NCBI GenBank assembly: GCA_019677205.1
Contig: JAAMXY010000284.1
Location: 1-21,359, forward strand
From: Pinguiococcus pyrenoidosus
Lineage: Eukaryota; Sar; Pinguiophyceae; Pinguiochrysidales; Pinguiochrysidaceae
Direction: 5' to 3'
DNA length: 21,359 nucleotides
Shown: in pieces, positions 8,376 to 16,933 of the stretch
How positions within the stretch are numbered: position 1 is the stretch's first letter
Layout of the letters: each line of letters opens with the position of its first letter
Notes under the pieces: model-generated
Told to the model about the DNA's origin: nothing
Databases searched by the model: none
Seen by the model: the letters and a program-made list of their open reading frames with translations, nothing else
Position numbers and translations under genes: made by a program

Positions 8376-9831
8376 CGATCCATGCTGAGATTCGCGCCAG
8401 TGAAGGACCTGGCACCGTCGCTGGCCAAAAAAGCTACGAACTCTCCCACTTCTTCCGGCTGCACAAAGTCCTATGGGAACGAAGGATTCAATCAGAGGCA
8501 AAACGAAGTGGAAAGCCCATTCCTGCCCGAAAGCACAAGAGAGACGCGAGCTTCCGCACGCCTACCTTGGACGGATGTGCGCCCATGATGACCTCCTCAA
8601 TGATCTTCTCCTTGTCAATTCCCCTAGACTTGGCCTGCGACGCAATGAGACGGGGTCGGCCAAAGACGGAGCCAAGCAATACCATGTGCGGAGCGGATCG
8701 GGTGGGGAGTAGGTTGCTGACCTGCGCTTCCAGCTGACTTTGGACCATCTCGGTATTCACATAGCCCGGCGACACGGCATTGCACGTGACGTCCACCTTC
8801 GGCATCACGGCCGCGGCCTCCAGAGCGATGGTTTTCACCAGCCCAGCCACACCATGCTTCGCCGCGTTGTAAGCACACTTGTACGGACTCGCGACCTTCG
8901 AGTGCGCCGACGCGATGCACACAATCCTCCCAAAGCCCTTGCAGTTTGGTAGCGCAGCGGGGGGTTTGATCGTCGTGCAGCTGGTTAGACAAGCCTCAGT
9001 GGGGCGTGCACAATCAAAGCTCTGCCATTGCGCACCTCTTCATACATGGCGGGAACGGCGGCCTTGATCGTCAAGTACGATGCGGTCAGGTTCACTTGGA
9101 TGAGACGGTGCCAATCCTCCTCCTGCATCCCAAAGCGTCACCCAGCTTTTTAGTTCCAAGCCGCTTCAGCTCTTCAGCATTGCTCATGTGCTCATGTGCT
9201 CATGTGCTCATGTGCTCATGTGCGCCTCACCTCAAAGTCCTGGACTGGGCGGACATGCTGAACGCCCGCGTTATTCACCAGAACAGATACGTATCTGCGT
9301 AAGAAAAAAAAAGAGCTTAGCAACAACAACAACAACAACAACAACAACTCATGTCACCTCCTTGAACCTATTGCAGTTCGGCAACAAAAAAGAGAGATTT
9401 ACCTGCCGCCCATGGCCTCCCTGGCCTGATCTACTAGATCAAAAGCCTCGCGATTGCCTGAGAAGACATCGGCGTTGAACACCTGACCACCCGCTCCTGC
9501 AAGTCAGCGTTGAAGGCTTACACAGGAGATCCGCCGCCAAAAACGCCGCGTCGACGCCATATTGGTTGCTCAGTTCTTCTGCGCGTTGCGTCCCTATACA
9601 TTTTGCAGGAGAAACACACACACACACATGAGGAATTCTCACAGAAGCACATTTCTAAATTGCGTCCAGGAGACACACCAAGCGCGTTTGTGCTTAGCTC
9701 TGCTTACCAATAGGGGTTTGCGACGCCATGCCATGCAGAACCACGTTGTGACCAGTTCTTGCCAGCGCCGTCGAGATCGCGGCCCCGATACCGGTGGCCG
9801 CGCCGGTGACGAGCGCCACTCGCTGGCTCAT
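8357..9831 (-). CDS. Short-chain dehydrogenase, D-3-hydroxybutyrate dehydrogenase-like, eight exons
   Basis: Exons are 9831-9708, 9593-9522, 9457-9403, 9294-9231, 9122-9036, 8937-8722, 8634-8566 and 8470-8357, giving 266 aa, close to the bacterial-type enzyme (about 260). Introns are 64-114 bp. The fold is classical SDR: nucleotide-binding TGAATGIG at 9-16, NNAG at 91-94, Asn116, and the catalytic Ser144, Tyr157 and Lys161 (IASAHS and YNAAKHG). IASAH, VNNAGVQH, AVSPGYVNT, the QAKSRGID helix and ASDGARSFTGANLSMD match the hydroxybutyrate dehydrogenase subgroup, which oxidises 3-hydroxybutyrate to acetoacetate with NAD. The usual DGGW near the end is DRAW here. There is no leader before VALVTG, so the protein is probably cytosolic. 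Exon 2 may be alternative to an upstream-extended exon 3 starting at 9496. Substrate is inferred by family. Confidence 0.9.
9181..9224 (+). repeat. 8-bp tandem repeat (TGCTCATG), 5.5 copies, inside an SDR intron
   Basis: Exact repeats in intron 4 (9230-9123) of the SDR gene. On the sense strand the array begins 6 nt after the GT of the GTGAGG donor. Confidence 0.95.
9321..9348 (+). repeat. (CAA)9 microsatellite in SDR intron 3
   Basis: Reads (GTT)n on the sense strand, ahead of a T-rich tract and the acceptor at 9295. Confidence 0.95.
9614..9628 (+). repeat. (AC)7 microsatellite in SDR intron 1
   Basis: Reads (GT)n on the sense strand, about 20 nt before the acceptor of exon 2. Confidence 0.9.
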
Positions 9832-9882
9832 TCTGTGGCGGTGGAGAGGGATTCTGCGCTTTTGAAGCAGTATTTGGGGGAA

Positions 9883-9911
9883 ATGGCGGGAAAAACGAGA
9901 AAAAGGCGCCA
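9883..9911 (-). promoter_or_regulatory. Pair of E2F-like motifs upstream of the SDR gene
   Basis: ATGGCGGGAAAA at 9883-9894 (TTTTCCCGCC on the minus strand) lies 52 bp before the SDR ATG. AAGGCGCCAA lies at about 9903-9912. Only the first is a full TTTSSCGC match. Confidence 0.4.
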
Positions 9912-10230
9912 ATAAAAACTGACGAAAATCGGAATTTGAGAGGATTTCGGTAGTAAGGTGGGTCGAGCTTGGAGGGCACATGATTGGTCCATGCGGAATT
10001 TAAGGGAGGCGAACCTGATGGTCTGGTTGGATGATCTCTACGTCATATTTTTCGTTTCATCCAATGAAGTATCGGTAGTGTTCAAAGCAGCGGTTTCACC
10101 ATCGCTTATCCGCCCTTTCCTCGCCGCATCTTTGAAGCTTGAGATTGTACGCCAATATCACAGCACCAGAGTGCTGGATCGTTGATTTCGTTTCCGAAGT
10201 TTCTTCCAAACGCTTCGCCTCTTCCCGCGC

Positions 10231-10243
10231 TTTTTCCCGCCAA
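10231..10243 (+). promoter_or_regulatory. E2F-like motif TTTTTCCCGCCAA
   Basis: A full match to TTTSSCGC, 63 bp (motif end to ATG) upstream of the secreted-protein start at 10306. A related TTCCCGCG lies just before it. Confidence 0.45.
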
Positions 10244-10305
10244 CTTCAACTTCCCTCCGGGACAAAGTGCCGCAGCGCCGCACAGCTGCGAGGAGGCCGC
10301 TGGAG

Positions 10306-11629
10306 ATGAACAGCTTGTGGGCCGTGGGTCTGCTGGCCTTGGCAGCCAAGGGGGCCGCGAAAGTCAGCAGATGCTCGCACTTGCCTACGGACACGGGCGT
10401 CTTCCCCTGCGCCAGCAACGCCCAGTCCTCCGAGACGGAGTGCACTGTGGTGCTCGCACCGCAGTGCGACTGGATGTTCTCGGAAGAGCAACCTTGCAGG
10501 GGCAAAGAGGTAGGCAGTCTTGCAACGCAGAACAAGAAGGAACCGGGGCAAAAGAAAAAAATGCTCCAACAAGCAAAGGAGGAAAACCGACCTTAACAGC
10601 GTCGCTACCCAGTGCCAGGAAGCTCCTCTTGAGCATCCCGTCTACACCGACGAGGCCCTGGCTGCCGCAGCGGACTTTGCTGCGAGCAGGCTGCTGGAAG
10701 CGGCTGTGCTGGGCGAGGACCTCTCGAGCGACGGCGCCTTCGAGATCGTAACCACCGAGGAGACGACCATCACCGTGACGCTTCTGGAAGATGGCGCGTG
10801 CCATCGCAGCGCCTTGGGACTTCTCGTCGTTGACGGGACGCCAGACTTCCGCTCGCTGACTCTTCAAGAGCGAGTGGAAATCCTCGAGGGCGCTTCGCTC
10901 GACCTCATCTACCCCGACGTCGACTTCAAGTCCTGCGCCTGCAGGGAAGGCCGCTTCTCCTCCTGCAGCGAGCCGACGGACTTTCCCAGACGACTGCAGA
11001 CCACCGCCAGGGTGAAGCCGGACTTCCGCGGCGCGCCTACGGAGCTGGTCTTTCCCGCCGGCAAGACCGTCGTGTTCTTCGTCGTCCCGGAGGGCTTCGT
11101 GGGCACGGACGAAATGCTGGTGACCACCGCCGAAATGCTGCTGTTCTCCACGCCGGAGCTCAACGACCCTTCGCTTACCGCAATGGGGGCGGAGCCGCCT
11201 CGCCATGCGGTCGCTTTCCGCGGTCCGGAGGCCTTCCGCGAGAACGATGGTTCCACCATCGACATGTCCAGCATGATCTTCTTCGCCTTCGAGACGGAGG
11301 CGTTCCCACGTCCGAGGGACGCATACGACTCGATCGAAGAGGCGGACGAGCATCGAGATCGAACCTATGACGACCTGATCTTCCTCGTGGACACCAGCAG
11401 CGATGTGCTGCTCGACCGCCCGGCGCCTCCCAAGTGGTGCCAGCACGGCATCCGGAACGGTGCCGGCAGCGTCTGCTGCGCCACGGAATGCAGCTCTTGC
11501 AGCGACGACGTAGAGGACTGTTCCCTCCTTGGAGATGCATGCTGCGAGTCGTCGATCTTCTCCACCGGGCGCGCTTGCACTTCTGCAGCGGATGTTGGGT
11601 GCATCCTGCACCCGTTTTGGGTGCAGTAG
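10306..11629 (+). CDS. Secreted DUF4114-like protein with C-terminal Cys-rich module, two exons
   Basis: Exons are 10306-10509 and 10613-11629, giving 406 aa; the intron is 103 bp (donor GTAGGC, acceptor CTACCCAG, phase 0). The N-terminus MNSLWAVGLLALAAKGAAK is a signal peptide, followed by a region with several cysteines (22-69). The middle resembles DUF4114: FPAGKTVVFFVVPEGF at about 211-226, then FFAFETEAF (about 290) and YDDLIFLV (about 320), the acidic motif typical of that family. Residues about 343-402 hold a Cys-rich module, CQHGIRNG...CCATECSSC...DACC...ACT...GC, in a spacing I associate with algal and other protist extracellular proteins. A secreted or cell-surface protein is likely, and the acidic loop suggests calcium binding. 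An alternative acceptor at 10599 would need a different phase. Confidence 0.78.
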
Positions 11630-12180
11630 CGCAGCGGAAACCTGAAGCAGCTCGTCGCCGGATTTTTGGGTAGCCGTCGTTCTGGTCGAAGGTGTCTTTC
11701 CTTCGCCGCCTTTCGCTAAGAACGATGGACACACCAGAAAAGGTCCTGTCCACTTGATCGGCAATATCAAGGCGTGCAGCTGGCTTGACAAAGGGCAAAG
11801 CCGCGACTTCCTTCGTCGTCAAGAAGGGAGCATGTCGTGTTTGATATCATCGCAAAACAAAACAAATCGTAGCAAAAATGCAGAGACTGTATCATTGCAT
11901 TTTTTTCCATGGAGCATCCTCGCAGAAGACAAAGGTCAAGGAAGCGCAGTAATACGAACCAGGTATGGAGTTGAAGAATTCAGAACAAACAAAATAAAAG
12001 CAGGAGTAGGAGGGAGTCACCCGTCGTGGATTAGGAGATAGAGACGTTTGTAAGAACAAATCAAAAGTAAGACTGTTGTAGTGCTGCCTGCGCTTCGTAA
12101 GGTCCACCGCCCACGCTTCATATCGCAACTAGAGCTGTGTCCTGCATCTTCTAACGGAAGGTTGGGGGGGGGGGGGGGCG
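11630..12180. other. Convergent intergenic region between the secreted-protein and CLASP genes
   Basis: 551 bp between two stop codons, AT-rich in the middle (about 11840-12060). An AATAAA lies at 11992-11997 on the plus strand, about 365 bp after the stop at 11629; it could be a distant polyadenylation signal. No coding exon is visible. Confidence 0.5.
12164..12178 (+). repeat. G15 homopolymer beside the CLASP stop codon
   Basis: Reads C15 on the sense (minus) strand, two nucleotides after the TAG at 12183-12181. Exact length may be affected by sequencing error. Confidence 0.85.
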
Positions 12181-15100
12181 CTATCTCTTGCCCGACTTCT
12201 TCTGGACGTACATCGTGATAAGCTTCAGGCGATCAGGAGGAAGATCCGCCAGAAGCGGCAGCAATCTGTCCTCGACGACGTCGTACAGCACGACGCACAG
12301 ATCCACCGCTTCTTTCCTCAGCTCCAACTGGTCGTGGGTCAGCAAGGCGCTGAGCACATCCTTCTGTGCCAGTGAATTTGCCGCCGAGAACACCGTCCCC
12401 GAGTTCGCAAGCTTCACGAAGTGCACTGCTCCGCGCAGCAAAAGCAGGATCTTCGCGCGACTATAGACTTCGACGCCTTCGCCCTCGCCCTCGCCTGGGC
12501 CTTCGCCTTGGTCTGGCAGCTCGTGCGTCACTTCGGGACCGCCCCCTGCCGCCAAAGCCGTTCTCAGAAGGTCGACGATGATCGACAGCGCCTTGTCAGC
12601 TCCCCTGGTCTCAAGGACGGCTAGAAAGGCCTCCTCGGTCCGCGTGACGACGTGGTACGCTTCGTCATCAGCACAGGACAGGAGCTTGCAGAGCACCGGC
12701 ACGAGATGAGACTCGAAAACCTGCGATTCGCCACGCCCGACCCGCGGATGGCTGCCCGTCGGCCGATCCGTTTCAGATCTGGCCAGCTCCGTGATGCCGC
12801 GCGCGGCGAGATACCGAACTCTGTCGCTCTCGCTGTCACGTAGTGCTTCTAAAAAGATTACCAGGATCGAAGCCGCGAAGGCGGGGACATTCTCTATCGG
12901 ATCAAGAGACGACGCCGCTCGTACGATCTTGATCAGGCGATGCAGGTTGCCCACTCGGCGGTCCTCGTCCAGCATGAGGTCCTCGCTACTCAACATGCGG
13001 ACGAGCGTTTGCAGGCCTGGACCCGGACTCACGTTGGCAGAAGTGCTGCTCAGCGTGTCGACCTCCGGACACGACAGGCCCAAGGTGCTGTGGGCAGAGG
13101 TTGCCCCCGCGCCCGACGCACGCGGCGTGCGCACCACCGGGTCCCCTGCCGGGACCTGGCCTTTCATGCCGGTGCTTCTTGATGCCAGGACCGTTTCTGC
13201 TGCGGCCTCGTACCCAGCCTTTTCCAAGCAGAGCGCAAACGTCCTGCGGTACCCCAGGCTCAGCTTGCGCGAAACTTCTATCGATATGTCACGTTGCGAC
13301 AGATACAGAGCGACGACGACCTTCGTGCAGACTTCCTGGAAGCTGGACCTGTCGGACTCATCTGGCGTGGACGCGCTCTCATACAGCTCCCAAAGTGAGA
13401 AGAGGCGAGAGAGAAAGAGCTTCATCATCTCGCCGTCGTTTGTGATGTCTGGCGCTTCCAAAATCAGTGGATGAGAGACTTTCAGTGCGACCACGCACGC
13501 TCGGATCCAGAGCGTCTGCGACCGCGCCGTGCCGTCCCAGCCGCTGCAGCTGCTTGGTCCATTGTCCATCATCCGAATGATCTCCTGAAACAGCTGGGCC
13601 GGCTGGATCCGCTTGCGAAGCAGCGCCACCGCTTCGACCGCGAGCTGCCGCGACGACTCGCGAACCAGAGGGAAGGCGCCCTGACTGGCCCTCCGACCTG
13701 ACTCGCTGGGATGCTCGCTCCGATGCGCTAGGACGAAAAGGGACGGAAGGAGCTTCGCCAGGCGCGGGACGAGCAAAGCCGGGTCCAGCCTCTCAAACAG
13801 CTGTGAAACCCCTCCGACTGCCGCCCGAGAGACTCGATGGTGCTGGTCCATACAAGCGGACGCCAGAACGTCGATGGCGCCTTTGTCCATCGCTTCCGCG
13901 GCGAGGTGCGGCCCCAGAGCGCGGCCCCTCGCGCCGGCTGCCGGGGCCTCGCCCATCCCTGCGCACAGAAGCACGAACTTCGCGGCATCGGTGCACGCAT
14001 CAGCGCGTGTCGTCCAGTACTTGTCGGCAAGTCTCGCTTGCGCTTCCCGGACAAACGCGGTCACGCCGTCATTGCGGGACAAAGCGCTCAGCATGTTGTC
14101 GCCGCCGCTGGCGGTGCCATCTTCGGAGCTCGTCTTCTCCGCCTGCTTGGGTATCCTCCTTGCGCTCGCCGCTCTGTTTGAGGCGTCTGGGAGCTCTTCC
14201 CGATCGTCTTCGGCGGGCTGGGCCAGCCGAACGGGTGCCCGCAGGGCCCCTCCACGGAACCCCCTGGGCGTGGTCGGGTCCGCCTCCTGTGCTGACGCTG
14301 CCGTGGTCACATTCTCCTTGTCGACGGCGCTCAACGAGGCATTCTGCTCTGCAATCCGCATGGCCAATGGACCGAGCGATCTCCTTCGACTCCTGGGCTG
14401 CGACGCGGGAACCCGTCGTGCTGATTCTGGTCGCACGGACTGGGATCGTGCTGAGGTGGCTTCCGTGCGCGCATCGCCGTGATCCTGGCCACCGTCGTAG
14501 TTCTGGCCGTGGCCTTCGAAGGCGGCGTCTGCGTTGTGGGAAGTGAGCGCCGAGTGGGGCTGCTGCACCCGGAGGGGAACTGCAAGGCTCCGCCGGCGAC
14601 TCCTGCCCGGCACGGGTGTCCGGATCGTTGCGTCGGGGCCTCTTGCTGCATCGGATGCTCGCCGGGGCGCGACCCCGGGCGCCATGGGCGTAGCGGGAAG
14701 CTGACTCGTTGCCCCTTGCGCCACGATCTCCTCCGCTGGCTTCTCCCCAGTCAGCAGCATGGTTGCGTTTCCGTCTCCGCGGACGACGAAGGCGGCGTCG
14801 AAGGGCTCCCGCCCCACCGCCGCCTGCAGCGCGCGCTGCTTGCCGGGCGGCAAGGCTCCGACGATCGCGTCTGCCGCCGCTGGGAAGCGCTCCCTGAGCA
14901 CCTGATACGCCAGGCGCGCGGCGGCGCGGACCTTGGGATCCGAGTCCCCGAGGCCGACGCAGGCTGTGCACGAGACCGGAGCGAGGCCTCCGGCGGTGCC
15001 GCCGCCGGCCTCGAGGAAGGGCATCAAGGAGGCCTCGTCCCAGAGCAGAAAGGCGGCTGCCACCGCCCGCATGGCGCAGTTCCTGGCGGGCGGAGGCGCC

Positions 15101-15777
15101 CCGCTGCGACCGGAGTTCACGGTGCCAAGGACGCTCTGCAGCAATCGGGGGAAACCCAGCGTGCTGGCCGCCACGATGTGCTCGAGGGCTCCGATGGACG
15201 CGTAGGCCACGATCTTTGCGCTGGCGCAGCAGCTGCTGAGCAGCTTGGGGAGCAAGGCGTCGACGAAGCGGTCCACGCGGTCCTTGGCCGGGCACTCGGA
15301 CAGGCATCCCACGACGACGGCGGCCGTCTTGCAAGCCTCTCTGGCCACCGCGGAGCGCAGATTGGTGACCGCGGTGGCCAGATGGCGAATACTGTCTCCT
15401 GTAAGAGAGCTTGCGATCTGTGGCAACGTTCGAAAGAGGTTTGTCGAAGAGATGAGACGTTCGCTACGATCGCTTGTGGCGGTCTGGACCGGGTGAAGGC
15501 TCTGTCGCGCTCGTACCACTTCGCATTTGGCCTCCGACTCGAGGACGCTACTGTGCGCCGCGCGACAGAGAGCCTGGATCTGCTGCAGCGCTTTGACCTG
15601 CGTCTCCCAGTGCTCGGCCGTGAGCGCTTCCAGCTGCTTTACGATGTGCTGGCGCAGCTCCTTGTCCGCAAACACGCAGGCGTCGACTCTGTCCGCGCCC
15701 GCGGCGTCGGGCGGCGCTGGCGGAGGAGTCAGCAGCAGCGCGCGCCGACGCTCCAGCGGCCATTCTGGCGCCTCCAT
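12181..15777 (-). CDS. CLASP-family microtubule-associated protein with TOG-type HEAT domains
   Basis: An intronless frame of 1198 aa from ATG 15777 to TAG. CLASP proteins bind tubulin through TOG domains and stabilise microtubules, acting in spindle and cortical arrays. Three helical HEAT/TOG-like regions are visible: about 35-325 (LRQHIVKQLEALTAEHWETQ, then LATAVTNLRSAVAREACKT), about 570-860 (REAQARLADKYWTTRADACT, HRVSRAAVGGVSQLFERL) and about 920-1195. The C-terminus is most diagnostic: HDQLELRKEAVDLCVVLYDV followed by LPPDRLKLITMYVQKK, matching the CLASP terminal domain. The linker 345-560 is disordered, with two RSRRRSL boxes (392-398 and 462-468) and several TP sites, as expected for basic, phospho-regulated CLASP linkers. 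I see no SxIP motif. An E2F-like site lies 183 bp upstream. Confidence 0.88.
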   Translation of the reverse strand: MEAPEWPLERRRALLLTPPPAPPDAAGADRVDACVFADKELRQHIVKQLEALTAEHWETQVKALQQIQALCRAAHSSVLESEAKCEVVRARQSLHPVQTATSDRSERLISSTNLFRTLPQIASSLTGDSIRHLATAVTNLRSAVAREACKTAAVVVGCLSECPAKDRVDRFVDALLPKLLSSCCASAKIVAYASIGALEHIVAASTLGFPRLLQSVLGTVNSGRSGAPPPARNCAMRAVAAAFLLWDEASLMPFLEAGGGTAGGLAPVSCTACVGLGDSDPKVRAAARLAYQVLRERFPAAADAIVGALPPGKQRALQAAVGREPFDAAFVVRGDGNATMLLTGEKPAEEIVAQGATSQLPATPMAPGVAPRRASDAARGPDATIRTPVPGRSRRRSLAVPLRVQQPHSALTSHNADAAFEGHGQNYDGGQDHGDARTEATSARSQSVRPESARRVPASQPRSRRRSLGPLAMRIAEQNASLSAVDKENVTTAASAQEADPTTPRGFRGGALRAPVRLAQPAEDDREELPDASNRAASARRIPKQAEKTSSEDGTASGGDNMLSALSRNDGVTAFVREAQARLADKYWTTRADACTDAAKFVLLCAGMGEAPAAGARGRALGPHLAAEAMDKGAIDVLASACMDQHHRVSRAAVGGVSQLFERLDPALLVPRLAKLLPSLFVLAHRSEHPSESGRRASQGAFPLVRESSRQLAVEAVALLRKRIQPAQLFQEIIRMMDNGPSSCSGWDGTARSQTLWIRACVVALKVSHPLILEAPDITNDGEMMKLFLSRLFSLWELYESASTPDESDRSSFQEVCTKVVVALYLSQRDISIEVSRKLSLGYRRTFALCLEKAGYEAAAETVLASRSTGMKGQVPAGDPVVRTPRASGAGATSAHSTLGLSCPEVDTLSSTSANVSPGPGLQTLVRMLSSEDLMLDEDRRVGNLHRLIKIVRAASSLDPIENVPAFAASILVIFLEALRDSESDRVRYLAARGITELARSETDRPTGSHPRVGRGESQVFESHLVPVLCKLLSCADDEAYHVVTRTEEAFLAVLETRGADKALSIIVDLLRTALAAGGGPEVTHELPDQGEGPGEGEGEGVEVYSRAKILLLLRGAVHFVKLANSGTVFSAANSLAQKDVLSALLTHDQLELRKEAVDLCVVLYDVVEDRLLPLLADLPPDRLKLITMYVQKKSGKR

Positions 15778-16933
15778 ATCGGGTTCCAGAGCGGAGCAAT
15801 GGCCGGTGCGATCTGAAGCGGTGGCGCCGAGGACTGCCTGTCGGAAGTGCCGCGGGAGAGACGCTCAAACTGCGAAAAGCAGAAGCAAACGGGACTTCGC
15901 GGGGATTTCCGATTTCAACGACCGCCCATTTGAAATGAGAAAGCGGTTGTTGCGGCTCAGTTTGGCGGGAGTAAAGAAGATCATATTTTTGAGAGTTTAG
16001 CATGCTCTCCCAATCAGGAATCATCAGGAGAGATTTTTGTGAAACGCTCTTGCAACCTTTATATAGATTTATGGTAGGTAATTTTAGAATTACAACTTCG
16101 AACAAAACTTTAAAAACTCGAATTCGTATTTTAGGGGAGTTCGACCAGCTTGGAGAACCTCTGTTTCTCTGTCCCCGACTGTCTGTCCGCGAAACCACGA
16201 AACACAAGCAACAACGAATACCAATCCACATGTCGATTACCCAATCACCGACAGAAGCGACAGAGGCGACAGAGCGACAGAGCCGACCACAAACGAGAAG
16301 CGGTCGAATGCGCCATGTATGCCAAAAATGGGCGTCTCGGAAAGCTTACACCAATCATCATCTACCAAAAAGGATTCCGAGTACAATTGCAGAGGAGTTG
16401 GAATCGATAATTGGGCAGAGGTGCCCGCAGCGGCGGCATTGGTGCATTGCAGCAGATGCCACAAACGCTTGAACTACGCGTGCGCACCGCGGGAGCTGCC
16501 AAAGGATGCGGTGATTGCACTTGCTCGCGTTTCGCAGCCAAGAAGCTCCCCAATCGCCCTCCAGCTTCAAGCAGGGTACTGGGATACTCCCATCCCGTGT
16601 ATGCGTCGTTCTGCGCGCCTGCCCGGGCCTTCCAAGCCCGCCGATTGGTGCTCCGCCCATTCCCGGGAGTATGCATCCGGTACTTGTCCCGTCGCCTCTC
16701 TGCGTGGTCCGACTGGAATCGATCGGAAGCGCTCCCCAAACCTGTCCCCTCTCCCGAACGCCGCGCGCAGTTCCACGACAGCAAGCGGATTTCCGCCGCA
16801 CTTCTCCCTGTGGTCCGCGCCGGAAGCGCATACTTGCGTGCTCGGAGGGGGAAACTGGGCGAACGACGGTACTTCTGGGCACGAAAAGCGCGCGTTTCTG
16901 AGGCTGTCCTTCCGGGGCGCAGCGCAGGTTGGA
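15778..16933. promoter_or_regulatory. Divergent region between CLASP and the plastid-targeted-like gene
   Basis: 1156 bp. The left part is AT-rich (about 15990-16150), with a TATA-like TTTATATAG at about 16057. A GCGACAGA-rich patch lies at 16251-16290. The right part (16440-16930) is GC-rich and open in several frames on both strands. The frame of the following gene is open from an ATG at 16319, but that extension has no protein-like pattern, so I treat it as leader. Confidence 0.45.
15961..15970 (+). promoter_or_regulatory. E2F-like motif TTTGGCGGGA
   Basis: A full match to TTTSSCGC with flanking GGA, 183 bp upstream of the CLASP ATG and about 960 bp upstream of the gene at 16934. Confidence 0.4.

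Larger units (their letters stand above)
9832..10305. promoter_or_regulatory. Divergent promoter region of the SDR and secreted-protein genes
   Basis: A 474-bp head-to-head spacer with three E2F-like motifs near the two starts (9883, 9903 and 10231). The middle part is AT-rich and shows no coding signal. Confidence 0.5.

Noticed and set aside
9496-9522. A 25-27 nt mini-intron in the SDR gene (GTGTAAG...TTGCAG)
   Set aside because: Too short for splicing here, and the joined codon is TGA or out of frame. A 64-bp intron ending at 9458 restores the family sequence.
10385-11791. 468-aa minus-strand frame over the secreted-protein gene
   Set aside because: The plus strand has the signal peptide, the DUF4114-like motifs and the ordered cysteines. 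The antisense frame has none.
14069-15816. Long open frames overlapping the CLASP gene on both strands (421 and 445 aa)
   Set aside because: They overlap the CLASP coding sequence, are Arg/Gly/Ala-rich and show no family pattern. GC-rich coding DNA gives such shadows.
16319-16933. Upstream in-frame extension of the 16934 gene to an ATG at 16319
   Set aside because: The added 205 residues have no protein-like pattern and would place the hydrophobic signal internally. Other frames are equally open here.
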